A stretch of 64,000 nt of DNA from Rhizobium sp. P32RR-XVIII (GTDB lineage Bacteria; Pseudomonadota; Alphaproteobacteria; Rhizobiales; Rhizobiaceae): assembly GCF_012641395.1 (NCBI RefSeq), contig NZ_JABAIH010000012.1, positions 89,614-153,613 of the forward strand, read 5' to 3'. The notes beneath the pieces were generated by a model. The model was not told the DNA's origin and made no database searches. It saw nothing but the letters and a program-made list of their open reading frames with translations. Made by a program: the position numbers and the translations under genes. Below are positions 36,218-45,398 of this stretch, in pieces; position 1 is the stretch's first letter; each line of letters starts with the position of its first letter.

Positions 36218-38719
36218 CTACTTCTTGCGCGGTACCTTCGGCACCGTGCTGCCCTTCCTCGTCGCGCTCCTGACCTCGGCCTCGGCTTGCGCCCTTGCCT
36301 TCCTGGCCGGAGCCTTCTTCGCCTTTGCCTTCGTCTTCAGCTCGCCGTCATCATCGCCGTCTGCTTCGGGATGAACGGTTTCGGCCTCCCGCTTCGGCTT
36401 GATCGGCGCGGTTTCCGGAATGGCTTCCAGAACGATGCCGGGCTTGCCGTCTTCCTTCGGGCCGACCTTGACGTTGACGACGCCACCCTTCTTCAGCTTG
36501 CCGAAGAGGATTTCGTTCGCCAGCGGCTTCTTGATGACTTCTTGGATCAAGCGGGCGAGCGGGCGCGCGCCCATCTTGTCGTCGTAACCCTTTTCCGCCA
36601 GCCAGTCGATCGCGTCTTCCTGCAGATCGAAGGTGACATTGCGTTCCGACAGCTGCGCTTCGAGCTGCATGATGAACTTCTGCACGACCTTGTGGATCAC
36701 CGCCGTCGGAAGCGCCGCGAACGGGATAATCGCGTCGAGACGGTTGCGGAACTCGGGCGTGAAGAGGCGGTTCAGCGCTTCCTCATCCTCGCCGGTGCGC
36801 TTGGACGAACCGAAGCCGATCGCAGCCTTGGCCATTTCCGACGCGCCCGCATTGGTCGTCATGATCAGGATGACGTTGCGGAAGTCGATCTTCTTGCCGT
36901 TATGATCCGTTAGAGCGCCATGGTCCATGACCTGCAGCAGGATATTGTAGATATCCGGATGCGCCTTCTCGATTTCGTCGAGCAGAACCACGCAATGCGG
37001 ATGCTGGTCGACGCCATCGGTCAGGAGGCCGCCCTGGTCGAAGCCGACGTAGCCGGGAGGTGCACCGAGCAGACGGGAAACCGTGTGCCGCTCCATGTAT
37101 TCCGACATGTCGAAGCGCAACAGCTCGACACCCAGCGAAGAGGCAAGCTGCTTGGCGACTTCCGTCTTGCCGACGCCGGTTGGGCCGGAAAAGACGTAAG
37201 CGCCGATCGGCTTGTTCGGCTCGCGCAGACCCGCCCGCGCCAGCTTGATCGAGGTCGAAAGGGCTTCGATCGCCGTGTCCTGGCCATAGACCACCGAGCG
37301 CAGTTCCTGCTCGAGATTGGCAAGGACGGCTTCGTCATCCTTCGACACGGTCTTCGGCGGAATGCGAGCCATGGTCGCAACCGTCGCCTCGATCTCCTTT
37401 TCGGTGATCAGCTTGCGGCGCTTGGACGGCGGCAGCAGCATTTGCGCAGCACCCGTTTCATCGATGACGTCGATCGCCTTGTCCGGCAGCTTGCGGTCCG
37501 AAATGTAGCGGGCCGAAAGCTCGACGGCAGTCTTGATGGCGTCGTTCGAATAACGCAGGTGGTGGTACTCTTCGAAATAAGGTTTCAGGCCCTTCATGAT
37601 TTCGATCGCATCGTCGATCGACGGCTCGTTGACGTCGATCTTCTGGAAGCGGCGGACGAGAGCGCGGTCCTTCTCGAAGAACTGGCGGTATTCCTTGTAG
37701 GTGGTCGAGCCGATGCAACGGATCGCGCCGTTGGAAAGCGCAGGCTTCAGCAAGTTCGACGCATCCATTGCGCCGCCCGAGGTCGCGCCGGCGCCGATCA
37801 CCGTATGGATTTCATCGATGAACAGCACGGCACCCGGATATTCTTCCAGCTCCTTGACGACCTGCTTCAGACGCTCTTCGAAATCGCCGCGGTAACGCGT
37901 GCCGGCAAGCAGCGTGCCCATGTCGAGCGAGAAGATGGTGGCGTCAGCGAGCGCTTCCGGCACCTTGCCTTCGACGATGCGCTTGGCGAGGCCTTCGGCG
38001 ATCGCGGTCTTGCCGACGCCAGGATCGCCCACGTAGAGCGGGTTGTTCTTGGAACGGCGGCAAAGAACCTGGATGGTACGGCTGACTTCCGCGTTGCGGC
38101 CGATCAACGGATCGATCTTGCCGCTCTTGGCCTTCTCGTTGAGATTGACGCAATAGGCTTTCAGCGCGTCCTGCTGCTTCTTGGCACCAGTTTCCTCTTC
38201 ACCGCCGCGCGATGCGCTCGGCTTGCTGTCGGGCTCGCCGTCTTCGGCCCCGCGTGGGCTGCGGACTTCCGAAGAGCCGGGACGCTTCCCGATACCGTGA
38301 GAGATATAGTTGACGGCGTCGTAGCGGGTCATTTCCTGCTCCTGCAGGAAATAGGCAGCATGGCTTTCGCGCTCGGCAAATATCGCGACGAGGACGTTGG
38401 CCCCGGTCACCTCTTCGCGTCCCGACGACTGCACGTGGATCACCGCTCGCTGGATGACGCGCTGGAAGCCGGAGGTCGGCTTGGAATCCTCGTCATATCC
38501 CGTGACCAGATTGGAAAGCTCGTTGTCGACGTACTCGATCAGCGTCTTGCGTAATGCATCGAGGTCGACATTGCATGCACCCATGACAGCTGCCGCATCG
38601 GCATCGTCGATCAAGGCGAGCAGCAGATGTTCGAGCGTCGCATATTCATGGTGCCGCTCGTTGGCAAAGGTCAGTGCCTGATGGAGCGCCTTCTCAAGAC
38701 TAGGCGAAAATGTTGGCAC
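36218..38719 (-). CDS. clpA: ATP-dependent Clp protease ATP-binding subunit ClpA
   Basis: AAA+ unfoldase feeding ClpP. The N-terminal Clp_N domain (1-145) binds ClpS; two ATPase modules follow, with Walker A motifs GDPGVGKT (about 225) and GPTGVGKTE (about 510) and Walker B LFIDEIH and VLLDEIE. The IGFG-type ClpP-binding loop is visible as IGFGSSKR. A basic Lys/Ala/Pro-rich tail of about 60 residues ends the protein and makes it longer (833) than the E. coli 758; such tails occur in rhizobia. The gene follows clpS by ten bases. Confidence 0.96.
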   Translation of the reverse strand: MPTFSPSLEKALHQALTFANERHHEYATLEHLLLALIDDADAAAVMGACNVDLDALRKTLIEYVDNELSNLVTGYDEDSKPTSGFQRVIQRAVIHVQSSGREEVTGANVLVAIFAERESHAAYFLQEQEMTRYDAVNYISHGIGKRPGSSEVRSPRGAEDGEPDSKPSASRGGEEETGAKKQQDALKAYCVNLNEKAKSGKIDPLIGRNAEVSRTIQVLCRRSKNNPLYVGDPGVGKTAIAEGLAKRIVEGKVPEALADATIFSLDMGTLLAGTRYRGDFEERLKQVVKELEEYPGAVLFIDEIHTVIGAGATSGGAMDASNLLKPALSNGAIRCIGSTTYKEYRQFFEKDRALVRRFQKIDVNEPSIDDAIEIMKGLKPYFEEYHHLRYSNDAIKTAVELSARYISDRKLPDKAIDVIDETGAAQMLLPPSKRRKLITEKEIEATVATMARIPPKTVSKDDEAVLANLEQELRSVVYGQDTAIEALSTSIKLARAGLREPNKPIGAYVFSGPTGVGKTEVAKQLASSLGVELLRFDMSEYMERHTVSRLLGAPPGYVGFDQGGLLTDGVDQHPHCVVLLDEIEKAHPDIYNILLQVMDHGALTDHNGKKIDFRNVILIMTTNAGASEMAKAAIGFGSSKRTGEDEEALNRLFTPEFRNRLDAIIPFAALPTAVIHKVVQKFIMQLEAQLSERNVTFDLQEDAIDWLAEKGYDDKMGARPLARLIQEVIKKPLANEILFGKLKKGGVVNVKVGPKEDGKPGIVLEAIPETAPIKPKREAETVHPEADGDDDGELKTKAKAKKAPARKARAQAEAEVRSATRKGSTVPKVPRKK

Positions 38720-38729
38720 GTTTAGATCC

Positions 38730-39089
38730 TCACTTCTTTTCCATGACGCATTGCAGCGGATGCTGGTGCTGGCGGGCGAAATCCATCACCTGACTCACCT
38801 TCGTCTCCGCTACCTCGTATGTAAATATTCCGCATTCGCCGACGCCGTGGTTATGGACATGGAGCATAATGCGGGTGGCACTTTCACGATCCTTTTGAAA
38901 AAAACGCTCCAGAATGTGGATGACGAATTCCATCGGAGTGTAGTCATCGTTCAGAATGAGTACGCGATAGAGATTGGGCTTCTTGGTCTTCGGCTTGGTA
39001 CGTGTGATGACCGAGGTTCCGCGATTTCCGTTGTCCCCGTTCCTTTCGCTATCGTTCTGCATCCGGATCGGCTTTACGATCATGTTCAT
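38730..39089 (-). CDS. clpS: Clp adaptor ClpS
   Basis: Adaptor delivering N-degron substrates to ClpAP. 119 residues: a flexible N-terminus, then LYRVLILNDDYTPMEFVIHI, which includes the conserved Asn-Asp-Asp pocket, followed by MLHVHNHGVGECGIFTYEVA. The ATG at 39087-39089 has GAGG five bases upstream; a second ATG three codons in is possible. It precedes clpA as a two-gene operon. Many rhizobia have two ClpS proteins; only this one is in the window. Confidence 0.95.
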   Translation of the reverse strand: MNMIVKPIRMQNDSERNGDNGNRGTSVITRTKPKTKKPNLYRVLILNDDYTPMEFVIHILERFFQKDRESATRIMLHVHNHGVGECGIFTYEVAETKVSQVMDFARQHQHPLQCVMEKK

Positions 39090-39278
39090 TCATTCCTCGA
39101 TCAGTCCGATGGTGCATGGGAGGCTGCTTTACCCACCGGATATCTGAAACACTAACTTAGTTCATAATGCATCGATTTTAAGCCCCTTGTTTCCGACTGC
39201 AATCACAATTCCGCAGGACCGGACGCAAAGACTAAAAAAGTCCCGCGTGGCTTCTTCCGAGGTTTGAGGAAACAAAAA

Positions 39279-39306
39279 AGACCGGCAACAGATGCGTTGC
39301 CGGTCT
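39279..39306 (-). terminator. Terminator after the phasin gene
   Basis: AGACCGGCAAC (39279-39289) pairs perfectly with GTTGCCGGTCT (39296-39306); on the minus strand a T run (complement of 39274-39279) follows. It lies 38 bases below the phasin stop. Confidence 0.85.
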
Positions 39307-39344
39307 CCATTTTTCAAGGGGATGCGTTATTCGCGCCCTCGATC

Positions 39345-39716
39345 TTATGCGGCTGCGGGCGCTACCTGAGCTGCAGCTTTCGGCGCCCTGGCCGGCGGAG
39401 CGGCGAGCGGCGCTTCATAGGGCTTGTAGGCGCCCTTGGCGAGATCGGCATACATTTCGCCCATCTTCGTCGCCTCGGCGATGAAATTCTCATAGGACGA
39501 CTTGATGTAGCCGGTCTGGAGTTCGAAGACGGCTTCGAAGCTGCGGGCGCCCGACAGCGTCTCGAAGTGATTGACTGCGTCCTGGAAAGACTTCTTGGAA
39601 AAATCAGCCGCTTCGGTGGCAATCGCCTGGAAGCCCTTGGTGGTGTCGGAATAGCTCTTCAGAACCGTATCCATGGCTTCCTTGCTCTTGCGGCTGGTTT
39701 CGTCAAAGTTGAACAT
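39345..39716 (-). CDS. Phasin (polyhydroxybutyrate granule protein)
   Basis: A 123-residue helical protein of the Phasin_2 family coating PHB granules: MFNFDETSRKSKEAMDTVLK, then TEAADFSKKSFQDAVNHFETL and QTGYIKSSYENFIAEATKMG amphipathic helices, ending in an Ala/Pro-rich tail. The ATG at 39714-39716 is chosen because GGAGG lies six bases ahead; the frame begins two codons earlier, too close to the Shine-Dalgarno. Two TGC-N3-GCA motifs lie upstream. Confidence 0.85.
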   Translation of the reverse strand: MFNFDETSRKSKEAMDTVLKSYSDTTKGFQAIATEAADFSKKSFQDAVNHFETLSGARSFEAVFELQTGYIKSSYENFIAEATKMGEMYADLAKGAYKPYEAPLAAPPARAPKAAAQVAPAAA

Positions 39717-39754
39717 GCCCATCCTCCATGTGTTGCTGGCTGGGAAACGTTAGC

Positions 39755-39763
39755 TGCACCGCA
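39755..39763. promoter_or_regulatory. TGC-N3-GCA motif upstream of phasin (proximal)
   Basis: TGCACCGCA at 39755-39763, 39 bases above the phasin start. Regulators of the PhaR/AniA family are reported to bind TGC-rich dyads before phasin genes; assignment here is by analogy only. Confidence 0.45.
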
Positions 39764-39781
39764 TATATAGTCAAGCATTTT

Positions 39782-39796
39782 TTGTGCATTGCACAA
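39782..39796. promoter_or_regulatory. Perfect palindrome TTGTGCA-T-TGCACAA upstream of phasin
   Basis: A 15-base perfect dyad (39782-39796) containing TGC-ATT-GCA, 66 bases above the phasin start. Together with the motif at 39755 it fits a dimeric operator such as that of PhaR/AniA. Confidence 0.5.
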
Positions 39797-39955
39797 CCAC
39801 TGGAGATTGCAGCCGTGGTTGCCGGCGCGCTGTGAGGAACGAGACGCGCACCTGCCTAGTTGATTTCAAAGATATATATCAGTCAGCCACAACCTGAGGC
39901 TTCACCAAATATAATCACGAAGCCTTCATTCTCGCGCTTTGCGCCGATCGGCGCA

Positions 39956-40387
39956 TCAATCCATCAGATCGGCCGGAACCTTGCCGCCATTTTCGGACAG
40001 CCTCTTCATCAGCGCCTTGTGAAGAAACATGTTCATTTTGGCGGAATCGCTTGTGTCGCCTGAATATCCGAGCTCCGCCGCAAGCTCCTTGCGTTCGGAC
40101 ATGCTTGCATCCATGCCGACTGCCTTCATCAAGTCGACGATCGAGCGGCGCCAATCCAGCTTCTGACCGCTCTTCTTGACCGCAGCGTCGAGAATAGGAG
40201 CAATATCGATAGGGGCCGCCGAGGCCGCAGGAGCCGGCGACGCTGTTGAGGATGCTGTGGATGGCGCAGCAGAGGGTGAGGCCGGCGTTGGCGCGGGCTG
40301 CGCTTTCGGTGCTGCCCCTGCCTCCTTCACCGGCGCAGCTTGCGCCTCGCCGAAAATCGCATTCTTGATCTTATCGAAAATACCCAT
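39956..40387 (-). CDS. DUF3597 domain protein
   Basis: 143 residues. MGIFDKIKNAIFG opens the protein, an Ala/Pro/Ser-rich spacer covers about 17-58, and the C-terminal domain (IDIAPILDAAVKKSGQKLDW, SIVDLMKAVGMD, ELGYSGDTSDSAKMNMFLHK) matches DUF3597. The domain resembles small lysin-like or peptidoglycan-related modules by annotation habit only; no function is established and there is no signal peptide. Single gene. Confidence 0.8.
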   Translation of the reverse strand: MGIFDKIKNAIFGEAQAAPVKEAGAAPKAQPAPTPASPSAAPSTASSTASPAPAASAAPIDIAPILDAAVKKSGQKLDWRRSIVDLMKAVGMDASMSERKELAAELGYSGDTSDSAKMNMFLHKALMKRLSENGGKVPADLMD

Positions 40388-40561
40388 GTCCTATCCTCCA
40401 ATTTAGCCTGGTCGCATTCGCAGAAGCTAAAATGGGGCGGAGGACGAACTCATCCAGCTTGGGCTGTGAGATTGTTGCTGCGGCTGGCACAGCATGCCAA
40501 CGGATGGGATGGCTCCGTCAGGCAGGCAAGCCGCAGGAATGCGGCTCGCTGTGTTTGATCA

Positions 40562-40765
40562 TCAGAGATCGACGTCGAGGATCGCCATCGAGAAGTTATA
40601 GGAGCGATCGCCATCTTCGTCGTCGAGATAGACGACACCCAGGAACTCTTCGCCGAGATAAACTTCCGCGGAATCGTCCTTGCGCGGACGCGCCTTCACG
40701 ACCATCTGCGGGTTGAGCGTGCGTTTGAAATAGGCGTCGAGCTTCTTGAGTTCTTCAGGCTTCAC
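40562..40765 (-). CDS. DUF3126 family protein
   Basis: A 67-residue protein: VKPEELKKLDAYFKRTLNPQ, VVKARPRKDDSAEVYLGEEF, and an acidic end YLDDEDGDRSYNFSMAILDVDL. It matches the small alphaproteobacterial DUF3126 family of unknown function. The start is a GTG at 40763-40765 with AGGAG seven bases upstream; the frame is open further to 40816 without a good start. It lies 117 bases below cysE. Confidence 0.8.
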   Translation of the reverse strand: MKPEELKKLDAYFKRTLNPQMVVKARPRKDDSAEVYLGEEFLGVVYLDDEDGDRSYNFSMAILDVDL

Positions 40766-40882
40766 ACTTGATCTCCTAGCGGGTTTGGTTGGCCGCTTCT
40801 CGCACAGGAAAAGCAACGCTGTAAAGGCTGCGGCGGCGCTTGCGCGCTTGCTTCCCCATCAGATCCGCAGGCTTTTCTGCGT

Positions 40883-41716
40883 TCAGATATCGGCGCCTAT
40901 CACCTGATCCATGATCCGCGACGGCTCCGAACACCCGGCTTCTCCGACGACCTTCGCCGGCACGCCTGCAACTGTCGTCTTTGGCGGAACGGGCTGCAGC
41001 ACGACCGAGCCGGCGGCTACGCGTGAGCAATAGCCGATCTGGATATTGCCGAGAATCTTCGCACCTGCGCCGATGAGGACGCCGCTGCCGATCTTCGGGT
41101 GACGGTCCGCACCTTCCTTGCCCGTGCCGCCGAGCGTGACCCCATGCAGGATCGAGACGTTGTCGCCGATCACCGCCGTTTCACCGACGACGAGGCCGGT
41201 CGCATGATCCAGGAAGATGCCTTTGCCGATACGCGCTGCGGGATTGATGTCCGTCTGGAAGACGCTGGACGACCGGCTCTGCAGATAGAGCGCGAGATCG
41301 CGGCGCCCCTGATTGAGCAGCCAGTGCGCCAGGCGATGCGTCTGCAGCGCATGGAATCCCTTGAAATACAGCACCGCTTCCATGAAGCGCAGGCATGCCG
41401 GATCGCGGTCGTAAACGGCCTGGATATCGACGCGCAGAATGTCGCTCCATTCCGGCCAGTCCTCGAGCATTCGATCGAAGACTTGCCGCAGAAGAGTGGC
41501 CTGCATGTCGGGATGGTCGAGGCGTTCGCAGATGCGATGGATGACGCATTCTTCCAGCGAACGGTGATTGATCACCGTCGAATAGAGGAAAGCCGCCAGC
41601 ACTGGATCCTTCTCCGCAGCCACGCGCGCTTCCTCGCGCAGGCTGTCCCAGATCGGATCCATGACCTTCAGCGGGCTCGATGCTTCAAAAGGACGAGCGT
41701 CTGTCTTCGCGACCAT
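40883..41716 (-). CDS. cysE: Serine O-acetyltransferase CysE
   Basis: Makes O-acetylserine for cysteine synthesis. The N-terminal helical domain (1-140, DPIWDSLREEARVAAEKDPV) and C-terminal left-handed beta-helix with IGKGIFLDHATGLVVGETAV and DRHPKIGSGVLIGAGAKILG are complete; the catalytic His-Asp residues are in FMDH-type DHATG. Length 277. The last residues lack the strict Ile terminus of feedback-binding tails, ending QVIGADI. Confidence 0.95.
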   Translation of the reverse strand: MVAKTDARPFEASSPLKVMDPIWDSLREEARVAAEKDPVLAAFLYSTVINHRSLEECVIHRICERLDHPDMQATLLRQVFDRMLEDWPEWSDILRVDIQAVYDRDPACLRFMEAVLYFKGFHALQTHRLAHWLLNQGRRDLALYLQSRSSSVFQTDINPAARIGKGIFLDHATGLVVGETAVIGDNVSILHGVTLGGTGKEGADRHPKIGSGVLIGAGAKILGNIQIGYCSRVAAGSVVLQPVPPKTTVAGVPAKVVGEAGCSEPSRIMDQVIGADI

Positions 41717-41842
41717 TCCAGGTCTCCTCGTTTCCGTCGGAATGACATTATATAGGGTAAAACGCCTCTAACATAAATGGGTGCGGGAACCATGCGTTTT
41801 TAGGATGTTTTTTCGGTGACCGCGACCATTTGAGGCAGATTG

Positions 41843-42628
41843 TCACCGCCCGGCGACCTCCTCGTAGAACTCCAGAACGGCCTTCTTGAACACTTTATCA
41901 CCGACCGCAAGCATATGATCGCGGCCCGGAATGTCGAGCGCCCGGGCATGCGGCATAAGCGCTGCCAGTTTCTCTGGAGCACCGGCAATATCGTCCTTGG
42001 TTCCAACGCCGATCAAGGTCGGCGCCTCGATCTTGCCCATGTCGGCACGCGACACGAGGTCGCGCGATCCCTGGATGCAGGATGCCAGTGCCACCCGGTC
42101 GCTTTTCGTCTGATCGGCAAACGCGCGGAACATGCGCCCGCGGGCATGCGTGACGTCGTCGAGCGAGGGTGCGAGCAGCGCATCCGCAATCGGATCCCAG
42201 TCGCCCACGCCGTCCGTCATCCCGATGCCGAGGCCGCCAAGCACGAGCGAGCGGACGCGATCCGGATGGGCGAGTGCCGTGAAGACGGATATCCGCGCCC
42301 CCATCGAATAGCCCATGACATTGGCTTCCGGAATGCCGAGATGATCGAGCAGCCCCACGGCATCTTCCGCCATGATCCACGGCCGGTACGCTTCTAAATC
42401 GTGAGGTTTGTCGCTCGCGCCATGGCCGCGATTGTCGATTGCGATCACCCGGTAGCCCGCATCGCCCAGTGTCTTCAGCCAGCCGGGATGCACCCAGTTG
42501 ACGTTGGCGTTCGACGCGAAACCGTGGATGAGCAGCACCGGCGGGCCGCTCGGATCGCCTTCGTCGAAGAAGGCGAGTCTCAGGCCGTCACGGATAAAGC
42601 TGGAAAATACAGGCGTATTCAAATTCAT
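41843..42628 (-). CDS. Alpha/beta-fold hydrolase
   Basis: A 261-residue hydrolase with oxyanion region LLIHGFASNANVNWVHPG, nucleophile elbow GYSMGA, acid near GVGTKDDIAG and catalytic His in GRDHMLAVG. The start MNLNTPVFSSFIRDG at 42626-42628 follows AAGGACGG. Substrate unknown; it resembles general esterases or enol-lactonase-like enzymes. It is divergent from the CHCC zinc-finger gene, 158 bases apart. Confidence 0.85.
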   Translation of the reverse strand: MNLNTPVFSSFIRDGLRLAFFDEGDPSGPPVLLIHGFASNANVNWVHPGWLKTLGDAGYRVIAIDNRGHGASDKPHDLEAYRPWIMAEDAVGLLDHLGIPEANVMGYSMGARISVFTALAHPDRVRSLVLGGLGIGMTDGVGDWDPIADALLAPSLDDVTHARGRMFRAFADQTKSDRVALASCIQGSRDLVSRADMGKIEAPTLIGVGTKDDIAGAPEKLAALMPHARALDIPGRDHMLAVGDKVFKKAVLEFYEEVAGR

Positions 42629-42786
42629 AAGGGCCGTCCTTTTTTGGCCGGACCATATTTTATCGAAGGGCAGACGTGAACCCTCGCCGCGCCAAAAAAC
42701 CATGCGCCGTGCAACGCTTTTGGCTCTACACATTTGCGGCAAGGGATTATAAGGTCCGGGCACATTTCAAAGCTTCGGAGACAGAC

Positions 42787-43032
42787 ATGGCCGGCCACAG
42801 CATTCCCCACTTCCAGAACGACGGCGGACACGGCGTGATCGAAGTCGGCGTGAAGGAATTCATGTGCACCGGTGCATCGGCTCCGTTCGACCATCCGCAT
42901 ATCTTCATCGACATGGGCGACGACAACGAGAAGGTTTGCTCCTATTGCTCGACGCTCTACCGCTTCAATAGCGCGCTGAAGCCGTCCCAGACGAACCCTC
43001 CCGGCTGCGTCTTCCACGTCAAGGCAGCCTAA
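42787..43032 (+). CDS. CHCC zinc-finger protein (NDUFS6-like, COG4391)
   Basis: An 81-residue protein with the zf-CHCC pattern: Cys in FMCTG, His in DHPHIF, and CSYC near residue 60. In eukaryotes the same fold is the complex I subunit NDUFS6; in alphaproteobacteria stand-alone copies are common and may help complex I. The ATG at 42787 is preferred over an earlier one in the same frame because the extra 37 residues are not conserved in the family. It lies 26 bases before the monooxygenase gene. Confidence 0.82.
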   Translation: MAGHSIPHFQNDGGHGVIEVGVKEFMCTGASAPFDHPHIFIDMGDDNEKVCSYCSTLYRFNSALKPSQTNPPGCVFHVKAA

Positions 43033-43058
43033 TTCCGCTCATCCGGATCGGACCAAGT

Positions 43059-44207
43059 ATGCCGGTCAGACATGCCGCCATCGTCGGCGCCGGAATTGCG
43101 GGCCTTACCGCCGCTCTGGCGCTCGCCAAACGCGGCATCAGCTCCGATATTTTCGAGCAGGCCGATGTACTTGCCGAGGCGGGCGCCGGCCTGCAGATCT
43201 CGCCGAACGCCGCGCGCATCCTTGGCGAGCTCGGCGTGCTGGCGGATATCGAAAAAGTCTGGCTCGAGCCGCAATCCATCCGTCTTGTCTCCGGGCACAC
43301 GCTTCGCCCGCTGGCTTCCGTTCCCGCAGGCGATTTCGCCCGCAGCCGCTGGGGTGCGCCCTATGGCGTCCTGCACCGCGCGACGCTGCAAAAAGTGCTG
43401 ATCGCAGCCGTCACGGCAAATCCCCTCTGCACCCTTCGTCTCGGGAGCGGAATCGAGCCCGGAGCAATCCCGCAGACCGGCCGCAAGCCGGAGGTTATCG
43501 TCGGCGCCGACGGCGTGTGGTCGAAGCTGCGGCAGGCAATCGAGGCAAGCCCCTCGCCCCGCTTTTCCGGCCACATCGCCTATCGCTTTACGATCGCCGG
43601 CAGTTCCGCGCCGGCTTTCCTCGATCGTTCGAGTGTTTCGGCATTCCTTAGCTCCTCGGCCCACCTTGTGTGCTACCCGCTGAAGGAGACGGCCAATTTC
43701 AACCTCGTCGCCATCACGGCCGGCAACGCCGCACCGCAGGATTGGCGAAACGAGCCGACGGACCAGCAGTCGAAGCAGCTCCGCTCGCGGCTTTCGGGAT
43801 GGCATCCCGACATCAAGTCCCTGCTCGGGGACGTTCAAATGACCTTCTGGCCGCTTTACGAGACGACAGCGGGCCGCTGGCAGAACGGAAAAGATACCGT
43901 CCTCATCGGCGATGCCGCTCACGCCATGATGCCGTTTGCGGCGCAGGGTGCAGCTATGGCGATGGAAGACGCCTACGAGCTGGCAGCCCTGCTTGCCGCG
44001 CATGAGCCCGCCGAAGCTCTGGCACGGTTCGAACGGCAAAGGGCGCCGCGGATCGCTCAAGTCCGCAAGCGCGGCGCCTTCAACCGCTTTGCCTACCACG
44101 CAAGCGGACCGATCCGCCTCGGCCGTGATCTCGTGCTTTCGCTGAAACCGCCGCAAAGTCTCGCGGCGGATCTCGACTGGATCTACGGCTACCGTCCGAT
44201 CGGCTGA
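43059..44207 (+). CDS. FAD-dependent monooxygenase
   Basis: A 382-residue class A flavoprotein hydroxylase similar to salicylate hydroxylase and UbiH types: GAGIAGLTAALALAKRG (FAD), GADGVWSKLRQA (DG motif), and GDAAHAMMPFAAQGAAMAME (second FAD motif). Substrate unknown. Its stop codon abuts the metC stop codon (TGATCA), so the genes converge without a gap. Confidence 0.88.
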   Translation: MPVRHAAIVGAGIAGLTAALALAKRGISSDIFEQADVLAEAGAGLQISPNAARILGELGVLADIEKVWLEPQSIRLVSGHTLRPLASVPAGDFARSRWGAPYGVLHRATLQKVLIAAVTANPLCTLRLGSGIEPGAIPQTGRKPEVIVGADGVWSKLRQAIEASPSPRFSGHIAYRFTIAGSSAPAFLDRSSVSAFLSSSAHLVCYPLKETANFNLVAITAGNAAPQDWRNEPTDQQSKQLRSRLSGWHPDIKSLLGDVQMTFWPLYETTAGRWQNGKDTVLIGDAAHAMMPFAAQGAAMAMEDAYELAALLAAHEPAEALARFERQRAPRIAQVRKRGAFNRFAYHASGPIRLGRDLVLSLKPPQSLAADLDWIYGYRPIG

Positions 44208-45398
44208 TCAGACCTCGTTCGCCGCCGCAAGGCCGCGTTCGATGTCGGCCTTGATGTCGGCCACGTCTTCCAGTCCGATCTGCAGCCGGATGACAGGCCC
44301 TTCCGTCGGTGCCTTGCAGATGCGGCGGTCGTTGAGGTTGACGTGCACCGCCAGGCTCTCGAAACCGCCCCAGGAATATCCCAGGCCGAATATCTGCAGC
44401 GCATCGAGGAAGGCATGTGCCTTCGGCTTGAATTTCTCTGGGCTGTCTGCGGCAAGCACGAACGAGAAGATGCCGCTTGCGCCCTTGAAATCGCGCTTCC
44501 ACAGCTCGTGCGATGGGAAGCTTGGCAGCGCCGGATGCAGCACTTTGGCGACGTCTTCCCTGCCCGCAAGCCACTTTGCGATATCAAGTGCGCTTTCATA
44601 GTGGCGCTCGAGGCGGATGCCCATCGTGCGAAGTCCGCGGAGGATCTGATAGGCGTCATCAGGCGCACCGCAAATGCCGAGCGCGCCGTTCGCCTCCTTA
44701 AGCTGCTCCCAGTGCTTGGCATTGGCCGAAACCGTGCCCATCAGAATGTCGGAATGCCCGGACGGATATTTGGTCGCGGCGTGCATGGAAATATCGACGC
44801 CGAAGTCGAGCGGCCGGAAGTAGACCGGCGTCGCCCAGGTGTTGTCCAGGGCAACGATCGCGCCGTGCTTGTGAGCGATCGCCGCAATTGCCGGAACGTC
44901 CTGCATTTCGAACGTGTTGGAACCCGGCGCCTCCAGGTGCACCAGCTTCGTGTTTGGTTTGAACAACTGCTCGATTCCGACGCCGATCGCCGGATCGTAA
45001 TATTCCACCTCGACGCCGAGGCGTGTCAGCATCGTGTCGCAGAAATGCCGAGTCGGCTGATAGACCGAATCGACGATCAGGGCATGATCGCCGGAGGCGA
45101 GGAATCCCAGCAACGGCACCGTGACAGCTGCAAGACCCGACGGTACCAGGATTGTCCCTGCTGCTCCCTCAAGCTCATTGATCGCTTCGCACAGCGCGTC
45201 CGTCGTCGGTGTCCCACGCGTGCCGTAGGTGTATTTCTGGGACCGTTTCTCCATCGTCTTGGCGTTCGGAAACAGTACTGTTGAGGCGTGGACGACCGGA
45301 GGATTGACGAAGCCGTGGTAGTCCAAAGGATCGTTACCGACATGCGTGAGGCGGGTATTGATTCCGGCATTCTGCAGCAAGCTGTCTTTATCTTTCAT
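44208..45398 (-). CDS. metC: Cystathionine beta-lyase
   Basis: PLP enzyme cleaving cystathionine to homocysteine, pyruvate and ammonia. Cys/Met-metabolism family: NPPVVHASTVLFPN, YGTRGTPTTDAL, VALDNTWATPVYFRPLDFG and the PLP lysine in HAATKYPSGHSD. The start MKDKDSLLQNAGINTRLTH at 45396-45398 gives 396 residues; the 28 residues upstream are unlike the family. A cystathionine gamma-lyase-type activity cannot be excluded by eye. Confidence 0.88.
   Translation of the reverse strand: MKDKDSLLQNAGINTRLTHVGNDPLDYHGFVNPPVVHASTVLFPNAKTMEKRSQKYTYGTRGTPTTDALCEAINELEGAAGTILVPSGLAAVTVPLLGFLASGDHALIVDSVYQPTRHFCDTMLTRLGVEVEYYDPAIGVGIEQLFKPNTKLVHLEAPGSNTFEMQDVPAIAAIAHKHGAIVALDNTWATPVYFRPLDFGVDISMHAATKYPSGHSDILMGTVSANAKHWEQLKEANGALGICGAPDDAYQILRGLRTMGIRLERHYESALDIAKWLAGREDVAKVLHPALPSFPSHELWKRDFKGASGIFSFVLAADSPEKFKPKAHAFLDALQIFGLGYSWGGFESLAVHVNLNDRRICKAPTEGPVIRLQIGLEDVADIKADIERGLAAANEV

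Noticed and set aside
36920..38554. A 544-codon plus-strand frame opposite clpA
   Set aside because: Shadow of the ClpA frame; no start context or domain.
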